This document shows, piece by piece, positions 53,352 through 64,000 of a stretch of DNA of 64,000 nucleotides. The notes under the pieces are model-generated. The model was given only the letters and a program-made list of their open reading frames with translations. It was not told where the DNA came from and did not search any database. The position numbers were made by a program, and so were the translations under genes. Position 1 is the first letter of the stretch. Each line of letters starts with the position of its first letter. The stretch covers positions 62,001 to 126,000 of the forward strand of contig KV918860.1 in assembly GCA_002049455.2 (NCBI GenBank). Direction: 5' to 3'. The DNA is from Porphyra umbilicalis. Its lineage: Eukaryota; Rhodophyta; Bangiophyceae; Bangiales; Bangiaceae.

Positions 53352-56077
53352 TCACGGCGCAGCCACATCGAGCACCACGACGCGGATCAAATGCGGACTG
53401 CCTGTTGTGGACGCCCCCGCCGTCCGCGTACGCGGCGTAACTACCGTTGGGGGCGCTGCCCGAGCGGGCGCCCGCGCGGGCGCCCCTACCCCCCCCCCCC
53501 CCGCCGGTGCGGGCGCGCGCGCCCCGCCCCCCTCCCCCCGCACGGTACGCTCCGCGGCGGCGCCCGCGTCCGCGTCGGCCGCCACTGCCGCCGCTGCCGC
53601 CGCCGCCGCAGCCGCCCGCCGCGCCTCTGCCCGCGCCACCTGCCGCCGCTGGTTGGCGCGGTGCGCCGCCTCGCGGTTGCGGAGGACGCGCTGGTAGGCG
53701 GGCGCCGCCGCAACGGCAGCGTTGGGCGGCTCCCGCACCGCCCGCCGGCGGCGGGGCGGCTGCGGCGCATCGACGCGGGCGGTCGCGACGGCGGTCGCAA
53801 ACGCCGCCGGGTTAGAGGGGAGGAGGACGGGCAGCCGGGCGGGGGGGGGGGGGGCGCCCCTGGGCCCCTGCCGCCGCCGCCGCCGCCGCCGCCGCAACCG
53901 CCGCCGCCGCCGCCGCCGCCGCAGCTGCCGCCGCTGCCGCTGCCGCCGCCGCCGCTGCCGCTGCCGCTGCCGCTGCCGCTGCCGCTGCCGCTGCCGCTGC
54001 CGCTGCCGCTGCCGCTGCCGCTGCCGCTGCCGCTGCCGCTGCCGCTGCCGCTGCCGCTGCCGCTGCCGACGCCGCCGACAGGGGTGTAGACGCCGATGGA
54101 TGCGGGCGCGGACAGGGGCGGCGGCCGCGGCAAGAGGAGCGATTCGGGCCGTGGGGTGGCCACCGGCTCGGCGCTGGCCGACAGCCGCAATTGTACCGCC
54201 GTCGCCAACGCGTTGACGCGGCGGCCAGAGGCGCCCCATCCGGGCGCCGGCACGACCCGCCCGACCTCATCGATCACCGTCTGCGGCGGTGGTGGGAGCC
54301 AAAACACGGGCGGCCGGGCGCCACCGCCGCCGCCGCCGCCGACGCAGTCTTGCGTCCAGCCGCCGGTCGCGGGCGCCCCGCCAAGCGCGGCCGGCGGCAG
54401 CTGGCCAGACCAACCGGGGGGCGTGCGGCTCATGGGCACCCCAGCGGGCCGACGTACGTCGGGCGGCTCGAACAGAGGCACCGTGCCGCCCGACACGGAG
54501 GGTGGCGCCGCAGCGGCCGCCCCCGCCGACGGCGCCGGCCCCAGACAAAAGGACGACCCGCCACCAGGCGGCAGTTGCCCGGCCATCACCACCGACGGCG
54601 GGGACCAATTCGGCCAGCCGCACGGCGTCGTCAGTGACGCGGCCGTCAACGACGGCGCCGCCGCCGCCAGCGCCCCGTCCATTGCATCGTCGGCGGCCGC
54701 ACCGTCGGCGCGCGCGCGCGCGCCCCCGGCGGCGGCCGGCGGGGGCGTCACCCCGAGGCGCCCCCCCACTGCCATCCGCCCGAGCACGAGTGGGTAGGTG
54801 GCCAACAGCGAAGCCTGCAGGCGGCGGCGCGCCGCCGACGACCCGGCGGTCGTTGCGAGCACCGCCGAAAACGTCGTCGCAAGGGCGTCCACCTCGTCCC
54901 CGGCGTCCGCTCCCACCGGCGGCGTGAGGGTGTTGACGAGGCCGAGGCCAAACGTGCCGAGGAGCGTCTGCGTCATGCGCCGCGTCACGTCCTCAAAACG
55001 GCGGGCGGGCGGCGGGTCGCCGCTGGCGCCGCCGCCGCCACAAGCCCCCCCGCCCCCATCCACGCGGACCATGGTGAAGGCTTGGGCCGACGCGACGGTG
55101 ACGCCGTCGCCCCAGGCGGCGGGACGGCCGAGCACCGCCACCTGCCACCCCCACCCCTGCGACGAGACGCCCGTCGCGCGGCTGACGCGGGCGGCGGTGC
55201 CCCCACAGTCAGCAACCGCGATGAGCTCCCCTGTGCCCGTGTGGAGCACCCACCGCTCGCCGGCGGCGGGGCAGACGGGGTCCTCCCCGCCGGCGGCGCC
55301 GAGGGCGTCGTGGTCCACGGCCATGACCTCAATGCCAAACACCCACCGGCCGGGGGGGGTTGCGGGGCTGGAGACGCCGCCGCCGCCGCCGCTGCCGCCG
55401 CCGACGGCTGCGGCCGCGCCTGGACCCACACCGCCGACCGTCGGGCTGACGCGAACGGGCACGTGGAGCTTGCGGGCGCGCTTCAACTCGACCGGCCGCC
55501 CGTCGGGCCCGACGTCGGGCGCCTGGAGGGTGCAGTCAAAAGAGAAGGCCTCGGCCACTGACGATGGCGACAGGTCTGGGCCGGGCAGCGGCGGCGGGCA
55601 CGCGCCCGCGGGGGCGTCCCCCCGGCAGGCGGCGCACCCGCCAACCGCGACGGGCGTGACCAGCGGGACGGGGAAAAGCCACTCGAGGGCGCCCTCGACG
55701 GCCGCGAGGCCCGCCAGGGCGGGAATGGCCGCCACTTCCGCGTCCGACAGCCGCACCGCGGCGGTGCCGTCGGCCGCGGGCGGCGCGCGCGGCACCGCCG
55801 CGGCGGGCAAAGGGGGCGGCCCCGTGGCGTCGGCGGCGGCGGTACCGCCGCCCGCCGCCGCCGCCGCCACCGCCGCCGCCGTGCCCGACGGCGTGCCGCC
55901 ATTCGCGGTGGCCGACCGGCCGCCACCGCCGCCCCCGGGCGCGACGCTGCCGTCGGCGAGCGCCGTCGTGGCCGGTGGCGGCGCCATGACGCGGCGGAGG
56001 CGGTCCGCCGCTTCGGCGCGGCGACACTCCACGGCCAGGTGGGGAGGGGTGACCCCCGAGGGCGAAACGGTGGCCAT
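53352..56077 (-). CDS. unknown protein with bZIP-like basic motif and long Gly-Ser repeat
   Basis: Minus-strand ATG 56077 (MATVSPSGVTPPHLAVECRR). Residues 1-400 look partly folded: LSDAEVAAIPALAGLAAVEG, a CAAC pair, EAFSFDCTLQAPD, RWVFGIEVMAVDHDALG and RWVLHTGTGELIAVADCG. A helical part has RRMTQTLLGTFGLGLVNTL. Then comes a long Gly-Ser dipeptide repeat. Beyond it the protein-like sequence continues in another frame, after the poly-C/G at ~53840, to the stop at 53352. That part has RVLRNREAAHRANQRRQVAR followed by an Ala-rich helix, which resembles a bZIP basic region (NxxAAxxR), though Cys/Ser and Arg at the usual positions are replaced by Ala-Asn. I do not recognise the N-terminal domain. 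A nuclear regulator is a guess. Confidence 0.5.
53953..54066. repeat. CCGCTG hexanucleotide microsatellite, ~19 units
   Basis: Nearly perfect (ccgctg)n array of about 114 bp inside the preceding minus-strand gene, where it encodes a Ser-Gly dipeptide repeat. A multiple-of-three unit keeps frame when the copy number changes. Confidence 0.9.
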
Positions 56078-56949
56078 GGTCCCCTGCCGCGGGGGGAGGG
56101 GGGGGGGACGGCGCAAGCAGAGTTTGTGGGGCGGACAGGGGGGTGTCGGGGAGATTCAGGAGAAAGAAGCTACGGGGCGGCAGGCGCCACGTGAGAGCAG
56201 GACAAGTCGGAGGGAAAAAGGAGCATCAGGAGCAAGGAGGGGTGGGGGAGGGTGAGGGAGGACGGGAGGACGGGTCGTACGATCTGCGCGCGGCTGGGAG
56301 GAGAGCATGAGAAAACACGTCCAAGAACAGCAGAGGAGCCGTCGCGCAGACAAAAGAGTCGAAGTGACAAAGGCGGTGGCGGCACGCAGAGGTTGCTTGG
56401 ATGTGTGCTGACGCGCTGCTTGCGGTATTGTCCCTGACGCGTGTTTGGATCACTTTTCTCACTATGGAGCATAGCGTCGTGGGATGTTGTCAGAAATGAG
56501 ATCTGAAGGTAGATCCGAGAAGGCCGTGAGGAGAGTGTTCTTTTGTGTACGGCATGTACTGCCTTCTTATTTGTTCTTCTTGCCCTTTCTGTAGGCCGAA
56601 GTTGTGTTTCATTGACGTCTTTTTGTTACTCCAGCGACGCGCAGATGGATCACTCGAAATTGGATTGATTACACGGGCTACTTGATAACTGATGGCGATC
56701 ATGATTCTGAGCAGTCCGATCGAGTCGTGTAGGATTTCAAGAGAAACGGACCCACGTTCTATTCTAGAGATTAAACCTCTAGAATCGACCGTGGGGGCCG
56801 TTTCCAACGCCTGAGAGGGGGTAGAGTTGCAAACGATTTAGATACAAATCCCCCTCCTGACGCCATTGCGATGGGGCCACTTTCCGCGCCTTGTGCTGCT
56901 CATGTTCATTTTATCACCCGATTTGAAGCCATTGTAGCCTCCTTCCTCA
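56078..56949. other. intergenic, no gene
   Basis: C/T-rich on the minus strand next to ATG 56077 (5' region of that gene), then AT-richer ordinary sequence. A short palindrome aattctagagattaaacctctagaat-like pair lies near 56760-56785. Nothing coding is supported. Confidence 0.4.
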
Positions 56950-58350
56950 TTGCTCGGGGGGACCTCGCATTCACGCGATGAAACGGTCACACATGCCATG
57001 TGGCGGGGCGGGGGGCAGCGAACGGCGGCGCCTATACTGGGTGCCGGCTGCCGGTCTACCGCTGCCGGCACGCCCATGAGCGACCGCGCCGCTGGCGCCG
57101 CCCCGCCGGCAGCCCAGGCGGCCGTCGTGGTGGCCGCGGCTGCGCGCGCCGCGGCCGATTGGCACGGGGACGTGGCACCGTCGGCGGCTGTGTCGACAGC
57201 CGAGCGGGCGGGGAGCGCCTCCGCCGCCGCCGCCGCCACCACCGCCGCCGCCGGCTGCCAAGCCGCGTCACGCGAGGCGGTGCCGGGGGGGGCCGCCCCG
57301 TCGGTCGCGGCGGGGGGGAGAGACGTAGCGTCGGCACCCCCCCCGCCAGCACCCGATGGCCACCGGCACAGGGCGCCGCGGCCAGTGGTGCGCGGCGCCG
57401 CGGTGGCGGAGTGGAGTGAGGCAGCCTATGCGTGTCACGCCGCGGTACCCCCCCCTCACCAGCAAGGGCCGCCACGCGGTCGCCGTCGGCGGCGGCGGAG
57501 ATCGTGGCGGCCGCTGCCGCTACCTCCTCAGCCACCGACCACCGCGCCGCGCGCTGCGCCGTGCCACAGAGGGGAGATAACCGGCAGGCAGTGACGGGGC
57601 TGGACGTCGCAGCGTCGCTAGCACCGCGCCCGCTGGTGGCCCCAGCGGGTGGCAGCATGATCGTCGCCCCCGTTGCGGGCGCCGTGGCGATACCCGCCTC
57701 CACCGAAGCCGGGGACCGCCACGCCGCCGGTGCCTCCGTGCTGGAGCTCGCGGGCGCTGGTGCAGCAGCGGCGGCTTTTTCCGCGTCTGTAAACGGGTGA
57801 GGATAAGCCTCGTCACCGTCGGCGGCATTGGCGGCGGCCCAGTCTACGGGGATTGCTGCACCGCCGCCGCCCCCACCGTGGTACCAAGCACGGATTAAAC
57901 ATGACTGGCCCACTTATGGGGGTGGCCGCCCAGCAGGCGGAAGCCGGGCAGGGTGACCCAGGGGCGGTCGCCGCCCCTCCGCGAAACCCCCGCTGAAGTG
58001 CTGTGTTCCCGCGCAGTGCTGGGGCCGGTGAGGGGGCGGCAGGGAAAGGTACGTTCCCTGACGCCTCCCACGCATCCGCCCCCACCGAAGCCGTGGTGCT
58101 GACAGCAGCGGTGGCGGCCGGACCGCTCGCTGCATCGTGGCCACCGACGCCGCGTGCAGAGGCGCATGTTCCCGCGCCGCCGTCGCCGCACCGACGTCGG
58201 CCGTAGTTGCCGGCAGGACAATGGGCGGCTGTGATGGCAGCAGCAGCGGGCACCGCAGCCACGCCGCGGCAGCGGTTCTCACGCAATGCTCGCATGTGCG
58301 GAAAAGCACTGTTGCTGGATACATATCGGTGCAAAACAGCATGTTGGTGT
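56950..58350. pseudogene. Ala-rich GC island without an intact gene
   Basis: High-GC segment similar in character to 14.5-16.2 kb. Protein-like Ala-rich frames occur on both strands, for example plus-strand MSDRAAGAAPPAAQAAVVV (57076) and TGLDVAASLAPRPLVAPAGG (57597), and minus-strand MRALRENRCRGVAAVPA and FTDAEKAAAAAPAPASS. Frames change repeatedly and no domain is seen, so I cannot choose the strand. It could be a decayed gene or a poorly assembled one. Confidence 0.3.
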
Positions 58351-58720
58351 GAGTTTCATTCATTCGGACTGTATTGGCGTTATCAGGGACGTCACTTTAC
58401 CCAGAGGAAATGATGAAGTCAAGGGCCGCACGACTTTTATTTTTGACACCCTACTGTCCCAAGACGTGTTGCCCTTGCCCACTCGGCATGTCCATGGCAT
58501 CCTCCGCGTTTTAGCAGACGTCCGACCCAAAAAGAACACCACGTCACAATCAACCGAAGAGCTCAAGTAGGATGGAGGACAATCCCTGGTCACGTCGGTG
58601 TGCTCAGAATAGTACCACAAGGGCTCCTTCATGCTCATATGACACCCTACCTGCTGCCCTTCACGCGTGCCCCGCGACCGATGTGAGCTTGAAACGAAGT
58701 TAGTCCGAGTGAATCTTGTA
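58351..58720. other. spacer before MITE, no gene
   Basis: Ordinary sequence with short chance frames up to the TA at 58719-58720 that flanks the next element. Confidence 0.4.
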
Positions 58721-59129
58721 GAATATTGCTGATCCCCGAATTTTGTCCTGGGGGACAGAGACAGAGACTGACTCTGAATAAGAGCACTCTATTGGTTTAA
58801 AACGACAGTAAGAAGGCATTGAAGCCAATAGAAAGCCCGCATTCTATGCCAGGACCTTGCATCGAGCAGAACTCACTGTTTGTTGCCGCTTGATCCGCTT
58901 TTCTTGGCACGGAGCGAGCTGCCCACGCGAGATCTTGAGATTTTCTACTGTCTCCTCGCCAGAAGTGCAGAAAAGAAGCGGAGCTGATGTTGATTTCCAG
59001 GCTGGATGGGCACATGTAAGCAATCAGGAGCACCAAGTCAGTCCCAGGGGCGCATCTGATTGGTGGAGAGAGTCGGTCTGCAAGTCAGTCTCTGTCCACC
59101 AGGACAAAATTCGGGGATCAGCAATACTC
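58721..59129. mobile_element. 409-bp MITE with ~40-bp TIRs and TA duplication
   Basis: The left end GAATATTGCTGATCCCCGAA (58721 on) and the right end ...GGGGATCAGCAATACTC (to 59129) are inverted copies over about 40 bp with a few mismatches, both continuing into a gtcctgg/gacagagac segment. TA lies outside each end (58719-58720, 59130-59131), as for Tc1/mariner-type elements. The TIR sequence differs from that of the 22533-23160 element, so this is a second family. There is no coding content. Confidence 0.85.
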
Positions 59130-60533
59130 TAATCAGGTCCAGCGGTCAAAAGTTTTTTATTCAACATCGAGACGATGTGCAGCCTGAGTACAGCACGACA
59201 CAACCGCAGCTCCTTGCATGCAACTACCATCGAGAGGCCTCAGAACGCTTGACGCCTGACCGACACGGCTCCCAAGGCAGTGACCATGCCACGAGACTTC
59301 AGAAATATACGTCCAGTGAAAGCTGTCATCTGGACAGTATCTGATTGTCTGTTGATGGTCGCTTTTTGGCCGATTAGCTACAACCTCTGGCGCAGGATCT
59401 TCCCATGGGCCCCGTCAATCCGAGACGAGGGTCACTGCCCGCACGCCGCCATGGTCTCACAGCTCCCCCCTCCCGATCCTCGTATACGAGCAAGTGATAG
59501 CTCATACGTTCGCACAGTGGGGGAAGGACTTAGGTGGGGTACACACGAGAGTGGAAGTAGCATGAGGTTACCGTTGTCGTGTCCGCCGTTGCGGCGGTAG
59601 CCAGCCACGGGGGATGTATTTGGCCACCTGCTGTGGAATGCTCCGGTGGACCGGACCACCGCTGTGCGCGTGCCAGCGAGAATAAACTAGGAGCTCATTG
59701 CTGGGGTGTCCCGGATTGTACGTCAAAGCAGTGCCAACACTGGCCAGTCCAATGGATCACGTGCGTTTTTCTGGCACTGCCCTATCTTGTGGATACCGAA
59801 TGTGCCTTCTGTTCCTGCCTATAGCGATTCCCATTGCTTTTTGTTGGAAACAGCTCTGCGGCCGGTCTCCCATACTGTACTCTGTTATTTCTGACCAGCT
59901 GGAAACAATACAGGAATTCTATCTTTGCGCGTCTCTTCTTGTCCAGCAGGACCTCCTTGGCAGATGACACGTCGGCAGCGGCCGGGTGGGCGGCCAGGCA
60001 GGAAGACACACAAAACGAGAAACACTTGTAGTGGCGACGGGCTATCAGTGGGGAGAAGGGCAGGGACGGCCGCGGTAGCCGAGGAGTGGGGTGCGGTGCG
60101 GCACTGACACAGCACTGGTGGGGCGATGGTATCGGCCACGTCAGCTCCTCTGCACGTGTCAGGCCAGTGTGCGTCGAAATTGACGACCCGCCCACAATGC
60201 CAATTTGCACCCCCGAGCCCCCCTAGCACGCCGCTCAGCTCCCCCCGACCCCCCACCAAACCCCCCCCAAGCCCCCCCAACCCGGCCTCCAACCCCCCCC
60301 CAACCCCCCCCCAGCACCCCCCCCAGCAGCCCCCTAATCCCTCGAATCCCCCCCCCCCCCCCCACACCCCCCCAGAGAGCCCCCACGATCTCTTGTAGCC
60401 CCACCCACGATCTCTTGTAGCCCACGTGTCATCGTGGGTCGTTTTTTTCGAGATACGACCCCGATCGAGTCCTCTGCATCGAGGCCCACGCACCATGCAC
60501 GTAGGATAATCGGATACTGAGACGAATTCCTGT
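59130..60533. other. intergenic, C-rich repeat patch
   Basis: A small forward frame at 59286-59600 (MPRDFRNIRPVKAVIW, 104 aa) is mildly protein-like but unsupported. About 60225-60375 is a C-rich array of ccccccaa-like units. The segment cacgatctcttgtagccc occurs twice in tandem at about 60383 and 60407. No gene is called. Confidence 0.35.
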
Positions 60534-60567
60534 CCAGTCGTTACAACTCCAAAGTTGTAACGACTGG
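60534..60567. repeat. perfect 15-bp hairpin
   Basis: CCAGTCGTTACAACT (60534-60548), loop CCAA, then AGTTGTAACGACTGG (60553-60567). A related ttgtaacgattgg lies at ~60604. It could be a terminator-like or foldback remnant; no gene adjoins it. Confidence 0.75.
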
Positions 60568-63079
60568 CTACCACGGCTTCCTCAGGACGGCTCTCAGCCA
60601 TCCTTGTAACGATTGGATATGCGTGCTCCACGTGCATTCACTCTGATCCACACAGTTATCCGCGTCCCACCACACATTGAAATATTTAAGCCATTCCAAA
60701 GCTGGCTCCGATTTCAACCCCTCTTCAGTGCATGTGTAGCGCATGTCCTTGATTATCTGCAAGATTTTCATATGGGATTTTATGACTTCCGCCCTTGGTA
60801 CCTGAAGGCATCAGTACGAACCCCAGATGAGTTCTAAGGAACTAATACTCTCTGGCGATTCAGGCCCCAGAGCATCGCGCCCTCAGGGTGCCCCCCCCAG
60901 CGGTGTGCGGGCGAACAGCCTCGTCAATAAAACACTTCTCCCGGCCTCGTCCCATTTCTATGCTCACCCACATCCCTTTCCCACCGACGGCGCAATTCCA
61001 AGGACGCTCGTGATGTGTCTGTGCTTGTTGAAAACGCCGCGATTAAACCCCGGCGTTGCGCACGCTACCTTGCATCGAATGTTTCGACACTGTGCATCTC
61101 TTTTCTGTATACTGCGTGCACGTTCGTGTATCCAGTTTGCACCACCCCACCACGAGAAAAGTGAACATTCTGTGGTGTACGATCAACAGGTACCAACGCA
61201 GAAATCGCGCCGTGCCGCCATTCCGCGCTTCATCATGCCCCCAGTCCACGCTTGTCTGCGAGGCCGCCGTGTTCGGAACAGTCATAGTTAAGACAATCCG
61301 TAGCATTTAGGGTGACTGAACAATAATTTATTCGTGGTCCAGAGGGCGCATGACAAATACGTAACTCTAATACTTTCTTGGTTCTTTGGCGATGCTGTCA
61401 TCGCCGCTGTCAGGGTGGGTGAAACGTCTCGCATGTCGGGCCGTGTGGCCATATTGTTGGTATATCGGTAAATTTGATCGGTAAGGGTCTCGGTACCCCG
61501 ATCAATAGTCGGTATCGTCCATTTTCTCAATGGTCGGTACAGGTCTGTAATGTAATAATATTCGTATTTAATCCTGGGAGAGCTCGACCGACGCCACATA
61601 CCGGGCGAGGCACTCACCGGTCCCATTAGTCGCCGGCCAGATAGACCAGCAAAACAGCCACGATGCAATATTGATCGCACAAGACACCCGCGTCTAGTAT
61701 GCAGGCCATCCTGCTTCAGTCCAGCTCGCCTCCTCTGCCCAAGCAAGCGTGTCCTCTGCCCTTTCAAAAGATGCCTGGGTATCCCCAAGAGGTAGTGTTG
61801 CGGCTGCGGAACTTCCGCGCCTCCAAGTTTCCTTTGCGTCATAATGTTGGTAGCAGAGTGGGCGAGCGGTATGTTGTCGATGTATGTGCCTTGATGTGCG
61901 GGGAATGTATGGCGCGCTGTGGTACGCAGGAGTATTATTGGTGGGGAGGCGAAGGGATGGATCCGAGCTTGCCCAGGTCAGACACAGTCGAGGCCGTGGT
62001 GCTACTTGGGTGGAGTGCAGAGGCGGGAGGTTGGTATGGTCGGGGTCATGCGGTGGTCGTTGCACTGTGTGGATGAGGGTGCGGACGCGAGTGGGGCTCT
62101 AACCACATATGCCACAAAATCGGAAATTTTATGAAACGTGAGACTACCGAGATATCGGTACAAAATCGATAAATGAGTATTCCGGTTGGGAAAGAGCATT
62201 CATCGCAATGTTCGGTAAATGCCAACCTTAGTGGCCACGCCCTGACGGTCCAGAAACACAGAGCGACGGGACAGCTACGCATCGCGCGTCTGAGATGAGA
62301 ACGTCCGCGAGATGCCATTGGCAACACGCCAGGTCTGACGTCATACTGTCATGTGAACTTTCACCCACCTCATCCAGCCTGATACTGTGCATTCTATTCC
62401 GCGTAATTTGCAACGACTTCGGCAAATGAAGTATTATACCTTTGCGACATTAGGAATGTAACCCCCGCATCCTCATCTAAGAAAGACAGACGTTTCTAAC
62501 TAAACTCCTGACGCATCAGCCGATGAAAGACGGTATGAAAAAAAAAGAAGACAACAGTGACCAACTCCGTAAGAGAGGCTCACAAATAAGAGCACTACTG
62601 ATCCATGTTCTCCACAACCCAGCTTAGTACCAGTCGCCAAAAATTGGAACGTGATCGGCCGGTAGGAAAAGCATGAGCGGAAAAGTTGCGAGCCCACTCA
62701 CTGGCAGAGAGCTCCTGTGCAAGTGTGCTAAAGATTTTCTCCATTTGCAGGCTCCAGCGAGGTGCCCAGAGCCCCTATTTCGAATTGTGAAATAATTCGC
62801 CGGATAGTGAAGTGGCCCCCATCCTTCTCTCTCGGTCGAATTCAAATGCTGAATAACGCTACGTGCATGAAACATGGGCCTGCATCGATGGTCGACCACG
62901 CGGACGCCTGCTGTTCCAAGCCAAGCGCCATCGCCCGCCCACCCCCTCCCCTTCCTTCCGTCCCTTCCTCCCGCGCGGCTCCCCTTCGCCTTCTTCCCGC
63001 CCGCCCCCCCCTAGACGTCTTTCAAACCTTGGCAGCGGCCGCCGGTGGGGGGCAGATGCCGGCAGCTTGATCGGAGAAA
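60568..63079. other. intergenic, one weak forward frame
   Basis: AT-richer and mostly featureless. A forward frame 61699-62076 (ATG, 125 aa; motifs PQEVVLRLRNFRASKFPL, RYVVDVCALMCGECMARCG) looks mildly protein-like with a CxxCxxxC group. The antisense frame (motif ERAEDTLAWAEEASWTEAG) looks equally plausible, so no gene is called. Confidence 0.3.
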
Positions 63080-63495
63080 GCTACGCTGTGGCCGTCGCCG
63101 GCGGTCGGCAACGGCGGGGCGAGGCGGCGGCGACGGCGGGCAAGGCGGCGACGATGGGGGGGCGAAGCGGCGGCGTCGGGGGGGCGAGGCAGCGGCGACG
63201 GCGGGGAAGCGCGTCTTGGACGGGCGGGCGGGGCGGTGGCTACGGGGAGGCGAGGCGGTGGCGACGGCGGGGCGAGGCGGCGGCGACGGCGGGGAAACGC
63301 GTCTTGGACGGGCGGGCGAGGTGGTGGCGACGGGGGGCAAGGCGGCGGGGACGGTGGGGCAACACGGCTTGGACGGGCGGGCGAGGCGGTGGCGACGGGG
63401 GGCAAGGCGGCGGCGACGAAGGGCAAGGCGGCGGGGACGGCGGGGCAACGCGGCTTGGACGGGCGGGCGAGGCGGCGGTGACGGGGGGCAAGGGG
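63080..63495. repeat. GC-rich minisatellite with cttggacgggcgggcg units
   Basis: The landmark cttggacgggcgggcg occurs at about 63213, 63304, 63370 and 63453, separated by variable numbers of a gcgaggcggyggcgacgg-like unit. Long open frames on both strands arise from the repeat. It resembles the 26.5-27.2 kb array in composition but not in unit. Confidence 0.7.
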
Positions 63496-63599
63496 TAGTT
63501 GACGACATGGTGCCCGCCAGTCTTGGCGGAGCGTGTGGGAGCGTGTAGGAAAGGTGGTGAGGCGGGAAAGGTAGGCGGGGGGCACGTGATTTGTGGGGG

Positions 63600-63998
63600 G
63601 GGGTCGCTGGTCGGAGAGGAGGGCAGGTAGTGAAGTGATGGGAGGGTTGTGGTGGGCGGTGGGTGGCGGTGTATTGGCGCCTGCAAGCAATAGACGCACA
63701 TTTTCAGTTGGGCGAGGTGGCCGACTCGGTCGGAAAGCGCGGCTGGGTGGGCGCTCGTGTGCCACGAGGCGTCTGTCACAGGTGGTGCTGGGGGTGAACG
63801 GGCTAGCGCAATGGCTGCGCGGGCATCTGGCGGCCTTGGAGTGCAGGCTTGGGCGAGAATGCGCAGGCGCTCGCAGACTTCCGCCACCTGCGAGAAAGGG
63901 CGACCGGACACGCAAGTGCAAGCTTGATACCGATCGATCGACTTGATCCGTAATGTTTCGGGCATTTCGACGCTGAGAGCGCTTCGTGCGCTCAACCC
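63600..63998 (-). CDS. possible N-terminal or internal exon running off the window
   Basis: A minus-strand frame is open from the window edge. Its first ~90 residues look protein-like (PETLRIKSIDRYQACTCV, FSQVAEVCERLRILAQ, LKMCVYCLQAP); further on it dissolves into the minisatellite. An internal ATG lies near 63965. No family is recognised; exon ends are unknown. Confidence 0.2.
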
Positions 63999-64000
63999 AT

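Noticed and set aside
53133-54089. Plus-strand frame ending in Pro-Leu repeats
   Set aside because: The Pro-Leu repeat is the CCGCTG microsatellite read in another frame.
54798-56255. 485-codon plus-strand frame
   Set aside because: Antisense to the bZIP-like gene; only low complexity.
59885-60637. 250-codon minus-strand Gly-rich frame
   Set aside because: Driven by the ccccccaa-type C-rich patch; no domain.
63011-63508. Long frames on both strands
   Set aside because: Translation of the GC minisatellite.

Overview
The window looks like nuclear DNA of a eukaryote with a very GC-rich, intron-poor genome. The coding blocks have extreme third-position G/C, long poly-C and poly-G runs, GCG-triplet Ala runs, few and short GT-AG introns, and eukaryote-only families (PH-AGC kinase, proteasome assembly chaperone, UFL1, TRM9-type methyltransferase, ePHD). 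A bangiophyte red alga (Porphyra/Pyropia type) is my best guess. It rests on composition, intron sparsity and the Copia/hAT/Tc1 load; a GC-rich green alga or haptophyte is not excluded.

Layout. About 1-21 kb is a moderate-GC accessory block of short, mostly unclassifiable genes separated by long non-coding DNA. It holds a 522-aa protein with an unusual N-terminal Cys/His module (1134-2702), an extended-PHD protein (4170-6296), a second protein with the same Cys/His module at identical spacing (from 7825), a decayed Tc1/IS630-like transposase (10985-12148), two small orphan proteins (13788-14267 and 16550-17191) and a ~600-aa orphan whose frame is interrupted (19315-21158). About 21-40 kb is repeat country: two TA-flanked MITE-like or inverted-repeat elements, GC minisatellites, a hAT transposase with one in-frame stop (27789-30149), a nearly intact Ty1/Copia LTR retrotransposon with almost identical LTRs and a 5-bp target duplication (30461-36456), and a nested pair of inverted-repeat elements (36748-38952).

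About 40.3-56 kb is a compact island of conserved host genes at much higher GC: PH-domain AGC kinase (+), MDR-type double-bond reductase (-), organelle-type GatC (-), PAC1-like proteasome chaperone (+), an N-terminal piece of a UFL1-like protein (+), a TRM9/ALKBH8-type tRNA methyltransferase (-) and an unknown protein with a bZIP-like basic motif (-). In nearly all of them the recognisable protein moves between frames at poly-C/poly-G runs. Either the homopolymers are miscalled in this assembly or these tracts are real slippage sites, so single-frame gene models will be wrong here. About 57-64 kb returns to low gene content: an Ala-rich GC island without an intact gene, a 409-bp MITE with TA duplication, hairpins and a GC minisatellite.

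The host genes do not form a pathway: they are housekeeping functions (signalling, organellar tRNA charging, proteasome assembly, UFMylation, tRNA wobble modification). The part that looks least described is the 12-ligand Cys/His module shared by the proteins at 1134 and 7825, in a block also carrying an ePHD reader and other orphans.
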